Shown one piece after another: positions 16,580-24,439 of a stretch of 64,000 nt of DNA. The stretch comes from Pseudomonas viciae (lineage in GTDB: Bacteria; Pseudomonadota; Gammaproteobacteria; Pseudomonadales; Pseudomonadaceae): NCBI RefSeq assembly GCF_004786035.1, contig NZ_CP035088.1:1462001-1526000 (forward strand). The letters are read 5' to 3'. The notes under the pieces are model-generated. The model searched no databases. It worked only from the letters and a program-made list of their open reading frames with translations, and had not been told where the DNA came from. The position numbers and the translations under genes were made by a program. Position 1 is the stretch's first letter. Each line of letters begins with the position of its first letter.

Positions 16580-17797
16580 TCAGGCGCCAGGTTTGTGTAT
16601 CAACCCATCCGCCCGAAACATCCCGCGGATCCCACGGACAGCCTGGCGGATCCGGTCCTGGTTTTCGATCAGCGCAAAGCGCACGTGATCATCCCCATAC
16701 TCCCCGAATCCCACTCCTGGCGAGACGCAGACCTTGGCTTCGGCCAACAGCTTCTTGGCGAATTCCAATGAGCCCAGGTGTGCATAGGCCTCGGGGATCT
16801 TGGCCCAGACGTACATCGATGCCTTGGGGTTTTCCACCATCCAGCCCAGTTCATGCAGCCCCTTGACCAGCACATTGCGGCGCTGGCGGTACTGCTCGGC
16901 GATGTCGCGCACGCATTGTTGATCGCCTTCCAGGGCGGCGATGGCGGCCACCTGCAAGGGGGTAAAGGTACCGTAGTCGTGGTAGCTCTTGATCCGCGCC
17001 AGGGCGTTGACCAGTTCCGGGTTGCCCACCATGAAGCCGATGCGCCAGCCGGCCATGTTGTAGCTTTTGGACAGGGTGAAGAATTCCACTGCGATGTCTT
17101 TCGCGCCGGGCACCTGCATGATCGACGGGGCTTTCCAGCCGTCGTAGACGATGTCGGCGTAGGCCAGGTCGTGGATCACCAGCACGTCGTATTGCTTGGC
17201 GAGGGCGATGACCCGTTCGAAGAAATCCAGCTCCACGCACTGCGCGGTCGGGTTGGACGGGAAACCGAGGATCATCATTTTCGGCTTGGGGATCGAGCCG
17301 CGAATGGCCCGCTCCAGTTCGTCGAAGAAATCCACACCGGGCACCAGCGGTACCGAACGTACCTGGGCGCCGGCGATTACCGCGCCGTAGATGTGGATCG
17401 GATAGCTGGGGTTGGGCACCAGCACCGTGTCGCCCTGGTCCAGGGTCGCCAGCATCAGATGCGCCAGGCCTTCCTTGGAACCGATGGTGACGATGGCCTC
17501 GGTTTCCGGGTCGATGTCCACTTCGTAGCGGTCCTTGTACCAGCGCGAAATGGCGCGGCGCAGGCGCGGGATGCCTTTGGAGGTGGAATAGCCGTGGGTG
17601 TCTTCACGCTGGGCGACGGTGACCATTTTTTCCACGATGTGCGGGGGCGTGGCGCCGTCGGGGTTGCCCATGCTCAAGTCGATGATGTCTTCGCCGCGCC
17701 GACGCGCAGCCATCTTCAGCTCGGCAGTGATATTGAATACATACGGGGGGAGTCGATCGATGCGCGCAAAGCGGCGCGGCGAACCTTGTTCGGCCAT
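16580..17797 (-). CDS. alaC: AlaC-like alanine/glutamate aminotransferase (PLP, fold type I)
   Basis: The 405-residue enzyme belongs to the class I/II aminotransferases. The PLP lysine is in [12 protein letters not shown], the substrate carboxylate arginine is in VRFALIEN, and [13 protein letters not shown] and [12 protein letters not shown] are the cofactor-binding stretches. The N-terminal [20 protein letters not shown] segment is typical of AlaC, which makes alanine from pyruvate and glutamate. A related role in methionine or ornithine metabolism cannot be excluded. ATG start at 17797. Confidence 0.85.
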   Translation of the reverse strand: MAEQGSPRRFARIDRLPPYVFNITAELKMAARRRGEDIIDLSMGNPDGATPPHIVEKMVTVAQREDTHGYSTSKGIPRLRRAISRWYKDRYEVDIDPETEAIVTIGSKEGLAHLMLATLDQGDTVLVPNPSYPIHIYGAVIAGAQVRSVPLVPGVDFFDELERAIRGSIPKPKMMILGFPSNPTAQCVELDFFERVIALAKQYDVLVIHDLAYADIVYDGWKAPSIMQVPGAKDIAVEFFTLSKSYNMAGWRIGFMVGNPELVNALARIKSYHDYGTFTPLQVAAIAALEGDQQCVRDIAEQYRQRRNVLVKGLHELGWMVENPKASMYVWAKIPEAYAHLGSLEFAKKLLAEAKVCVSPGVGFGEYGDDHVRFALIENQDRIRQAVRGIRGMFRADGLIHKPGA

Positions 17798-18003
17798 TGT
17801 TGCCTCGAGATACGTGAGCGCCCGGAACCGTCCGAGCGACGTTGGCCACTGCGGTGGCCTGTGGCGGAAGATAAAGGCGCCGATGGCAAATTGTCCAGTA
17901 GCGGCGCAGAACTATTTTCGACGACACTGTCGACTTCGTCGCGCGGCCATCAACGACTGCCGCGGTCAGCTCAACCCGCCACACCCCCAATCGAACGGAA
18001 TGA

Positions 18004-18672
18004 ATGATGGAATTTTCCAGCGGTTTCCTGCTGAGCCTCTCCCTGTGCCTGGACATCGGCGTGGCCAATATCGCGATGATCACCCTGGCGATGCAGCGCG
18101 GCTATTTCCAAGGGTTTGCTCTGGGCCTGGGCACTTGCGTGGGGGATCTGATCTACGCCGTCCTGGCCTTGGCCGGCATGACCGTGCTGCTGCAGTACGA
18201 AGCGGTGCGCTGGGTGCTGTGGGTCGGCGGCTCGGTGCTGCTGCTGTATTTCGCGGCAAAAATGATCCACTCGGCGATCTATCACAGTGCGGTGCTGGCG
18301 CAGGCGGGTGAGGTTCAGGGCAATTCTTCGCGCCAGGAGTTCTTTCGCGGGATTTTCCTGGCGATGTCATCGCCCAGCGCCATCCTCTGGTTCGCGGCGG
18401 TGGGCGGCACACTCATCGCTCGTTCAGGCGGTGGAACCTTGCTCAGCTCGGCGCTGTTCCTCAGCGGTTTTCTCTGCGCCGGGTTACTGTGGTGCGCAGC
18501 CCTGTGCCTGGCGGCGACCCAGGGCGGCAAGCTGTTGGGGGATAAGCTGCTGCGCTATTCCTATTGGGCATCGGCGGCGATCTTCTGCTATTTCGCTGTC
18601 TATGTGATTGTTTCGGGGTACAACGAATTTGTCGGAAAAGCCGCTGCGACGGCGCTACCTGGACTCGGATAA
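18004..18672 (+). CDS. LysE-family amino-acid exporter
   Basis: The 222-residue protein has six hydrophobic segments and LysE/RhtB features: FSLSLCLDIGVANIAMITLAMQRGYFQGFALGLGTCVGDLIYA and a middle FFRGIFLAMSSPSAILWFAAVGG segment. It probably exports an amino acid or analogue. The first Met (18004) and the second (18007) are both possible starts. It is divergent from alaC across about 200 bp, so they may share a promoter region. Confidence 0.85.
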   Translation: MMEFSSGFLLSLSLCLDIGVANIAMITLAMQRGYFQGFALGLGTCVGDLIYAVLALAGMTVLLQYEAVRWVLWVGGSVLLLYFAAKMIHSAIYHSAVLAQAGEVQGNSSRQEFFRGIFLAMSSPSAILWFAAVGGTLIARSGGGTLLSSALFLSGFLCAGLLWCAALCLAATQGGKLLGDKLLRYSYWASAAIFCYFAVYVIVSGYNEFVGKAAATALPGLG

Positions 18673-18748
18673 AGCGAATCGGCCTGGCAATCACTGTTTG
18701 GCTTCTATACTGGCAAACCCGACTTCACGTTTTGCGGAGTGTTGACGC

Positions 18749-19237
18749 ATGGAAAAGCACGAACGCGGTAACGCAGCCGAACCACGCTTTGAACACGGAC
18801 GCTTTCAGCTCATCGCCGGTTTCGGTGCCAGTTTTACCCAGGAGACAGCCCAGGACATCCCGCTGCTCTGGGAAAAGTTTTTGCCCTGGCTCGGTAAGGT
18901 GCCAGGGCAAAAAGACGAGGTGACCTACGGCGTGTGTTGCAACGCGGACGAGAAGGGCGGGTTCCAATACATCGCCGGGGTTGAAATCAGCCGGCTCGAC
19001 GATCTGCCTGAACAATACCGCTGGATCGAAATCCAGCCCGGGTACTACGCGGTGTTCGAACACAAAGGCCCGTTGAAAAGCCTGCCGGACACGTTCCAGT
19101 ACATCCGGAACGTGTGGTTGCCGCAGTCCGGCCACACCGCTGCGGACGAACCGCAATTCGAGCGTTACAGCGAAGACTTCAACCCCAAGACGGGCGAAGG
19201 CACCCTGGAGATCTGGATACCCCTCAAGCCGAGCTGA
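18749..19237 (+). CDS. GyrI-like / effector-binding-domain protein
   Basis: The 162-residue protein is a stand-alone AraC-type effector-binding (GyrI-like) domain: RFQLIAGFGASFT near the start, a middle YGVCCNADEKGGFQYIAGVEIS strand region and a C-terminal FERYSEDFNPKTGEGTLEIWIPL. It has no DNA-binding domain. Related proteins bind small hydrophobic cations or gyrase; the ligand here is unknown. ATG start at 18749 with GCGGAG upstream. Confidence 0.8.
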   Translation: MEKHERGNAAEPRFEHGRFQLIAGFGASFTQETAQDIPLLWEKFLPWLGKVPGQKDEVTYGVCCNADEKGGFQYIAGVEISRLDDLPEQYRWIEIQPGYYAVFEHKGPLKSLPDTFQYIRNVWLPQSGHTAADEPQFERYSEDFNPKTGEGTLEIWIPLKPS

Positions 19238-19285
19238 TCGAGGTGCCTCTAGCCGTCATGCTCTGGCGAAGGGGGCGTCGTAGCT

Positions 19286-19891
19286 TCAGTACAAACTGGC
19301 CTGCACCCGCGCTGGCGCTTCACGGTCGTACGCCTCGGCATCGAATTGCCCATCATTCAAGCGTTTGTGAATCGCCCCGGCGCTGGGCAGTGCCGAGCGT
19401 TCGAGGTGGCGATCCGGATTCCACAGGTCTGAGCGCACGATGGCTTTGGAACAATGGAAAAACGCCGCTTCGACCGTCACCAGCAACACTGTGCGCGCCG
19501 GTTTTGCGTTCACCGCAAAGCGCTCCAACAGGTCGGGTTCGGCGCTGATCCGGGCGGTGCCATTGACCCGCAAGGTTTCGCCAATGCCGGGAATGATGAA
19601 CAGCAGCGAAACCCGTGGGTCGTGCAGGACATTGCGCAGGGTATCGATGCGGTTGTTGCCGGGGCGGTCGGGCAAGGCGAGTGTGTGTTCATCGAGGATT
19701 TGCACGAAACCCGGTGCGTCGCCCCGCGGTGAGCTATCGAGGCCATCGGGCCCTGCCGAACTGATGATCACCAGCGGCGAGGCCCGGACCAGCGCCTGAT
19801 AATCTTCGTTGAGGAAGGGGATCTGTTTACGCACGGCCCGCTCATGAGGCAGGCCGTAGATCGCTTCCAGCTGTTCAATCGACGTCAACAT
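19286..19891 (-). CDS. PPOX-type FMN-dependent flavoprotein
   Basis: The 201-residue protein has the split-barrel FMN fold of the pyridoxamine-5'-phosphate oxidase superfamily: PLVIISSAGPDGLDSSPRGD, then LALPDRPGNNRIDTLRN and VSLLFIIPGIGETLRVNGTARIS. This is the pattern of the MSMEG_1061-type subgroup. Reaction and substrate are unknown. The start is ATG 19891 behind GGAGGAGTTG, a strong ribosome site. Confidence 0.85.
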   Translation of the reverse strand: MLTSIEQLEAIYGLPHERAVRKQIPFLNEDYQALVRASPLVIISSAGPDGLDSSPRGDAPGFVQILDEHTLALPDRPGNNRIDTLRNVLHDPRVSLLFIIPGIGETLRVNGTARISAEPDLLERFAVNAKPARTVLLVTVEAAFFHCSKAIVRSDLWNPDRHLERSALPSAGAIHKRLNDGQFDAEAYDREAPARVQASLY

Positions 19892-19928
19892 CGTTCAACT
19901 CCTCCTTGGTCCATATATCCCGGGTCTA

Positions 19929-20414
19929 TCAAAATGCCAGCCCCATTCGCCGCTCATAAGCGACGCGGCCCTTGTACGCCTCGCCACTGTCAACCCAGCC
20001 CAAGCGGGTGTACAGGCCAATGGCCGAGTCATTATCGGCATCGACCGAGAGTTCCAGCCCCCTGATTTCCGGCCAGGCCGCTCGGGCCATGTCGGGCAGC
20101 GCCTGCAGGCAGGCCTTGCCGTACCCCTTGCCCTGGGCTCGATAATCGACTTGCAGCGCGTGCAGGGTGGCGCTGTGCTCGTTGGCCCAGGCTGGCAGTA
20201 CTGGCGGGCGCTTGAGTAGCAGGAACGCCACTGGCACGTTGTCAGCCAACAGCGCGAAGCCCTTGACCCCCGGGCCGGGCCTGGACAGCAGCATATGCAG
20301 CGCACCGTGGATATCCCCGGCGAACCTGACCTGTTCGGGAGTGATTTCGATGGCTTCGACCTGCTTGCGTTGAAGCGCGGTGAGCGCTTCGTAAGGTACG
20401 AGCTGAGCGGTCAC
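19929..20414 (-). CDS. GNAT-family N-acetyltransferase
   Basis: The 161-residue protein has the GNAT acetyl-CoA loop (VDYRAQGKGYGKACLQAL) and the terminal YTRLGWVDSGEAYKGRVAYERRM motif. I use a GTG start at 20414 (MTAQLVPYEALTAL): the open frame runs on to 21050, but that part is antisense to the SnoaL-like gene and has no family resemblance. Substrate unknown. Confidence 0.83.
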   Translation of the reverse strand: MTAQLVPYEALTALQRKQVEAIEITPEQVRFAGDIHGALHMLLSRPGPGVKGFALLADNVPVAFLLLKRPPVLPAWANEHSATLHALQVDYRAQGKGYGKACLQALPDMARAAWPEIRGLELSVDADNDSAIGLYTRLGWVDSGEAYKGRVAYERRMGLAF

Positions 20415-20555
20415 GAAAACATCCGTTGTCTGTTGGCGGAATGGGCTTGGAATTCTAGCGAATTTTTTTCTTTGGATTATTTTTGTTTGGTTGTCGATTC
20501 GCTGTTTCTCCAAACGACAAAGGGTGTCTTCAACAAAAAACTGCGGAGAATCATC

Positions 20556-20981
20556 ATGAACACTGAAAGCGAAATCCGGACCCTGATCGACACTTATCGC
20601 CAGGCGGTCATGGTCAAGGACATCGAAAAGGTCATGGCGCTTTACGATGAAGATATCGTTTCCTTCGATGCCATCCAGGCCCTGCAATTCAAGGGCAAGA
20701 CCGCCTACCGCAAACACTGGCAGGACTGCATGGAAATGTGTCCCGGCCCGCACAAGTTCGACTTCCATGAACTCAAAATCACCCCCGCCGACAACATCGC
20801 CTTCGCCCACTGGCTGGCCTATTGCGGTGGCACCAACGACAAAGGCGAGGAGCAGGCCTGCTGGATGCGCGTGACGGCTTGCTACCAACGGGTGGCCGGG
20901 CAATGGAAGATCGTTCATGAGCACTGGTCCGCACCGTTCGACCCGATGGCCGGTACGACGCTGTTCGACCTGCAACCCTGA
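20556..20981 (+). CDS. SnoaL-like / NTF2-like domain protein
   Basis: The 141-residue protein fits the SnoaL-like cone fold: SEIRTLIDTYRQAVMVKDIEKVMALYDEDIVSFD at the N-terminus and QRVAGQWKIVHEHWSAPFDP at the C-terminus. Such proteins are steroid-isomerase-like or simply ligand-binding. The start is ATG 20556 behind GCGGAG. It stands 67 bp before a DGPF-protein gene and an ECF42 sigma gene in the same orientation; NTF2-like and DGPF proteins are often genomic neighbours of such sigma factors, so the three may be one unit. Confidence 0.82.
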   Translation: MNTESEIRTLIDTYRQAVMVKDIEKVMALYDEDIVSFDAIQALQFKGKTAYRKHWQDCMEMCPGPHKFDFHELKITPADNIAFAHWLAYCGGTNDKGEEQACWMRVTACYQRVAGQWKIVHEHWSAPFDPMAGTTLFDLQP

Positions 20982-21048
20982 TCGTCGGTTTTTTCGCCAA
21001 GCGTCTTCCAGCCGTCCATAGTTGATCAGCTCGATCACGGAGCTTTCC

Positions 21049-21402
21049 ATGAAGTACTTATGCCTGGTCTATAGCAACGAAAACGTGCTGCACAGCTCGC
21101 CTGACAGCCCGGAAGATGCCGAGTGCATGGCCTATGCGGAATCGATCCAGAGCAGCGGGCGGATGCTCGCCGCCGAGGCCCTGGAGTCGGTGCAGACCGC
21201 TACCACGGTGCGCATGCGCGGCGGCAAGCTGTCGATCACCGACGGTCCGTTCGCCGAAACCAAGGAGCAACTGGCGGGCTTCTACCTGATCGACGCCAAG
21301 GACTTGAACGAAGCCATTCAGGTCGCGGGCAACATCCCGGCGGCTCGGGTCGGCTGTGTCGAAGTGCGCCCGGTACGCCAGCTCCAAGGCATGCCCGGCT
21401 GA
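21049..21402 (+). CDS. YciI/DGPF-domain protein partner of an ECF42 sigma factor
   Basis: The 117-residue protein has the DGPF signature ITDGPFAETKEQLAGFYLIDA and starts MKYLCLVYSNE, typical of the YciI-like proteins paired with ECF42 sigma factors. Start at ATG 21049 with CGGAGC upstream. Its TGA stop overlaps the sigma-factor ATG by one base (TGATG), so the two are translationally coupled. The function of DGPF proteins in sigma control is not settled. Confidence 0.88.
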   Translation: MKYLCLVYSNENVLHSSPDSPEDAECMAYAESIQSSGRMLAAEALESVQTATTVRMRGGKLSITDGPFAETKEQLAGFYLIDAKDLNEAIQVAGNIPAARVGCVEVRPVRQLQGMPG

Positions 21403-22637
21403 TGTCGGTCGAAGCGGTCACGGCGCGGGTCGAGCAGGTTTATCGGCAAGACTCGCGACGGATCCTGGCGACGCTGATTCGCCTGCTGGGGGACTTCGAC
21501 CTCGCGGAAGAGGCCATGCACGAGGCCTTTTTCATTGCGGTCGAGCGCTGGCAACGCGACGGTGTGCCGGCCAACCCGCGGGCGTGGCTGGTGTCTGCCG
21601 GCCGCTTCAAGGCCATCGACAGTTTGCGTCGACGGGCGCGATTCAATGCGGCCCAGCCGCTGCTGATCGCCCAATTGGAAGCGCTGGAGCAGAGCGACTG
21701 GAGTGATGATGACGTGGAAGACGATCGTCTGCGGCTGATTTTCACCTGTTGCCACCCGGCCCTGGCCGCTGATGCTCAGGTGCCCCTGACGCTACGGGAA
21801 GTCTGCGACCTGACCACCGAGGAAATCGCCCGTGCTTTCCTGGCCGCCCCGGCGGCCATCGCCCAGCGCATTGTCCGGGCCAAGGCGAAAATTCGCGATG
21901 CGAAGATCCCTTATCAAGTGCCGTCCCGTGCGGAACTTCCCGACCGGCTGGACAGTGTCCTGCGGGTGATTTACCTGGTATTCAACGAAGGTTATTCGGC
22001 GTCCATGGGCACCGAGTTGACGCGTGAAGACCTGACCCGCGAAGCGATCCGTCTGGGGCGTTTACTCATGGAGTTGCTGCCTGAAGCCGAGGTCATGGGC
22101 TTGCTGGCGTTGATGCTGCTGCACGAGTCCCGGCGACTGGCGCGAACATCGTCAAGCGGTGAATTGGTCCTGTTGGATGAACAGGACCGATCCTTGTGGG
22201 ACGCCGAGTTGATCGCCGAAGGCTGTGCCCTGGTGGAGGCCGCCCTGAGTACCCGGCGGTTCGGGCCTTATTGCCTGCAAGCGGCGATTGCGGCGGTGCA
22301 TGCCGAAGCGCCGACGGCGCAGGAGACCGACTGGCCGCAGATCGTCGGGCTTTATGAGGTGTTGCTGCGTGCCATGCCATCGCCGGTGATCGAACTCAAT
22401 CGCGCTGCTGCCCTGGCCAAACGCGACGGACCGCTGGAGGCATTACGTTTGATCGATGCGATCCTGGGGCGTGGAGAGTTGCTCGACTATCACCTGGCTT
22501 ATTCGGCGCGGGCGGAATTCTGTCGGCAGTTGGGTCGCCTGGACGAGGCGAGGGCGGCGTATCAACGTGCGCTTGAATTGACGCAGCAATTGCCGGAACG
22601 GCGGTTTATCGAGGGGCGGCTGGCGGGGTTGGAGTGA
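21402..22637 (+). CDS. ECF42-type RNA polymerase sigma factor with TPR-like extension
   Basis: The 411-residue protein has sigma region 2 near the N-terminus (RILATLIRLLGDFDLAEEAMHEAFFIAVERW), region 4 near 115-170 (LRLIFTCCHPAL, LTTEEIARAFLAAPAAIAQRIVRAKAKIRDA) and a long C-terminal domain (about 200 residues, DUF6596-like then tetratricopeptide-like helices) ending RAAYQRALELTQQLPERRFI. This layout marks the ECF42 group, which lacks an anti-sigma factor and is thought to be controlled through the C-terminal extension. The start overlaps the DGPF gene. Confidence 0.9.
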   Translation: MSVEAVTARVEQVYRQDSRRILATLIRLLGDFDLAEEAMHEAFFIAVERWQRDGVPANPRAWLVSAGRFKAIDSLRRRARFNAAQPLLIAQLEALEQSDWSDDDVEDDRLRLIFTCCHPALAADAQVPLTLREVCDLTTEEIARAFLAAPAAIAQRIVRAKAKIRDAKIPYQVPSRAELPDRLDSVLRVIYLVFNEGYSASMGTELTREDLTREAIRLGRLLMELLPEAEVMGLLALMLLHESRRLARTSSSGELVLLDEQDRSLWDAELIAEGCALVEAALSTRRFGPYCLQAAIAAVHAEAPTAQETDWPQIVGLYEVLLRAMPSPVIELNRAAALAKRDGPLEALRLIDAILGRGELLDYHLAYSARAEFCRQLGRLDEARAAYQRALELTQQLPERRFIEGRLAGLE

Positions 22638-22698
22638 TGAACCACACGGATTAAACACTTGTGGCTGACATCACATTTGTGAACACCCTGAAATCAAC

Positions 22699-22788
22699 TG
22701 TGGGAGCGAGCTTGCTCGCGATAGCGGTGGATCAGCCAACATCGATGTTGGCTGACATGCCCTTATCGCGAGCAGGCTCGCTCCCACA
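22699..22788. repeat. Paired REP element
   Basis: Inverted pair built on TGTGGGAGCGAGCTTGCTCG, with an inner AGCCAACATCGATGTTGGCT palindrome at the apex. It lies between the convergent sigma-factor and imelysin genes. Confidence 0.9.
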
Positions 22789-22818
22789 GGTTTTGTGGCT
22801 CACTGATGCCTGCGTGGA

Positions 22819-24162
22819 TCAGAACTCGTGATCAGCACTGTCCGGGTTCAGATCGCTGATGCCCAGCTTGCCCGCCGCCTGTTCGATCGAACCGGTCTGC
22901 TTGACCAGTGCGGCGATGGCGTCACGGACGATCTGGTTACCCGCGGTGTTGCCGGCGGCGATCAACTGGTCGTAGTGCTCACCCTTGTTGGCGTGATCGA
23001 CCATGACCTGGATCTTGGCTTCGGTATCGGCCAGATCGGCCTTGAGCGCGGTATCGGCGGCCGGGTCGGCCTTGGCCACCAGGGACGACAGGCTGGCGCC
23101 GGTCATTTTGGTCCCGTCGGCGCGGGTGTATTCGCCCAGGTACACGTTGCGCACGCCCTTGGCATCGTAGAAGTGCGAGTTGTGGGTGTTATCGCTGAAG
23201 CAATCCTGCTCGTCTTCTGGCGAATTGGCTTCCAGGGAGACCTTCATGCGCTCGCCCGCCAGTTCACCCAGGGACAGGCTGCCCATGCCGAACAGCATTT
23301 TGCGCAGGCCGCTTTCGGCCGGTTCGGCTTCCAGGGTGGCGCGGTAGTTGTCGGCCACGTTCGGCTTCCAATTGCCCACCATTTCCTGCAGGTCATTGAC
23401 CAGCAGTTGGGTCACGGACTTGAGGTAGGCACGACGACGGTCGTTATGACCGCCAGTAGCGCCGGCGCCTTCCAGGTAGTCGGAAGCCGGGCGGTTGCCT
23501 GCACCAGGGCCGGTGCCGTTGAGGTCTTGGCCCCACAGCAGGAATTCGATGGCGTGGTAGCCGGTGGCGACGTTCGCCTCGGAACCGCCCAGCTCGTTGA
23601 GGCTGGCGAGTTTTTCCGGGGTGATGTCTTTCACATCGACCTTGTCTTCGCCAACCTGGACTTCGGTATTGGCGATGATGTTGGCGGTGGCGCCCGGGTT
23701 ACCCAGGGCGTGCTCGTAGGATTTGTCGACGTAGTCGATCAAGCCTTCGTCCAGGGGCCAGGCGTTCACCTGGCCTTCCCAGTCGTCGATGATGGTGTTG
23801 CCGAAGCGGAACACTTCGCTCTGCAGGTAAGGCACGCGTGCGGCGATCCAGGCAGCCTTGGCGGCCTTCAGGGTCTCGGCGTTCGGCTTGGCCAGGAACG
23901 CGTCGACGGCGGTTTGCAGGGTTTTCGCAGTGGATTCGGCATCGCTGTAGACGGCATAGACGATGTCGGCATAGTGCGCGACAACGGCCTTGGCAGCGGC
24001 TTCGTCGATTTTGCCAGCGGCAGCCGGCGCGGCCGGAGCAGTGGTGCTGGCGGCAGGCGTTGGCGCTTGCGGCGCGGCGGCCTTGTCTTTGCCTTCGCCG
24101 CAACCGGCGAGGGAAATAGCGATGGCCAGCAGACTGGCGGTAGCCAGAGGCATACGAATCAT
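22819..24162 (-). CDS. icmP: Imelysin-family periplasmic lipoprotein (IcmP-like)
   Basis: The 447-residue protein has a lipoprotein signal with lipobox LAGC (Cys21), an Ala/Pro-rich linker to about 55, then the imelysin domain with the GxHxxE motif (GYHAIEFLLWGQDL). Imelysins are iron-regulated and related to the iron-binding EfeO family; the P. aeruginosa homologue was named for insulin cleavage. I use ATG 24162 as start, since AGGATG is correctly spaced from it. A perfect 9-bp inverted repeat lies 58 bp upstream. It neighbours bifA as I recall in P. aeruginosa (PA4370/PA4367). No peroxidase or iron permease gene is adjacent. Confidence 0.88.
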   Translation of the reverse strand: MIRMPLATASLLAIAISLAGCGEGKDKAAAPQAPTPAASTTAPAAPAAAGKIDEAAAKAVVAHYADIVYAVYSDAESTAKTLQTAVDAFLAKPNAETLKAAKAAWIAARVPYLQSEVFRFGNTIIDDWEGQVNAWPLDEGLIDYVDKSYEHALGNPGATANIIANTEVQVGEDKVDVKDITPEKLASLNELGGSEANVATGYHAIEFLLWGQDLNGTGPGAGNRPASDYLEGAGATGGHNDRRRAYLKSVTQLLVNDLQEMVGNWKPNVADNYRATLEAEPAESGLRKMLFGMGSLSLGELAGERMKVSLEANSPEDEQDCFSDNTHNSHFYDAKGVRNVYLGEYTRADGTKMTGASLSSLVAKADPAADTALKADLADTEAKIQVMVDHANKGEHYDQLIAAGNTAGNQIVRDAIAALVKQTGSIEQAAGKLGISDLNPDSADHEF

Positions 24163-24219
24163 GGCGAACATCCTGCTTCGGTAATTGGATGGGACAGGCG
24201 CGAGGTGCGCAAAACTGCG

Positions 24220-24246
24220 ACATAATGCGAAAGATTTGCATTATGT
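24220..24246. promoter_or_regulatory. Perfect 9-bp inverted repeat before the imelysin gene (candidate metalloregulator site)
   Basis: ACATAATGC at 24220-24228 and GCATTATGT at 24238-24246 are exact complements separated by nine bases. The ATAATG/CATTAT hexamers are those of Fur boxes, but the 11-bp gap between hexamers is 6 bp longer than in the classical 19-bp Fur box. It could be an extended Fur site or a site for another regulator. Confidence 0.45.
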
Positions 24247-24288
24247 GTAAAGGGTTGTAGCTGTAAATATTTCTTATTTAATACGGCG

Positions 24289-24346
24289 AGATCGCAGCCT
24301 TCGGCAGCGTCCGCAGGAGCTGTCGAGCGAAGCGAGGCTGCGATCT
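24289..24346. repeat. Dispersed palindromic repeat (AGATCGCAGCCT type)
   Basis: AGATCGCAGCCT (24289-24300) pairs exactly with AGGCTGCGATCT (24335-24346). This is another intergenic repeat family common in P. fluorescens-group genomes. A related fragment follows at about 24389-24420, just before the bifA stop. Confidence 0.75.
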
Positions 24347-24439
24347 TGTCCCGGCCAATTGAATTTCAAGTGAAAGATCAAGATCAAAAGATCGCAGGCT
24401 TCGCCAGCTCCAACAGGGGGCCTGGCACCAGGGGGTGAA

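Noticed and set aside
20415..21050. N-terminal extension of the minus-strand GNAT gene
   Set aside because: The extension is antisense to the SnoaL-like gene and has no resemblance to GNAT proteins; a GTG at 20414 gives the normal length.
22828..24225. 465-residue open frame antisense to the imelysin gene
   Set aside because: Low-complexity Gly/Val/Gln composition, no family, and the lipoprotein on the other strand has a complete signal and motif.
24220..24246. Calling the inverted repeat a standard Fur box
   Set aside because: The hexamers are right but the spacing is not that of the 19-bp Fur box, so I report it only as a candidate metalloregulator site.
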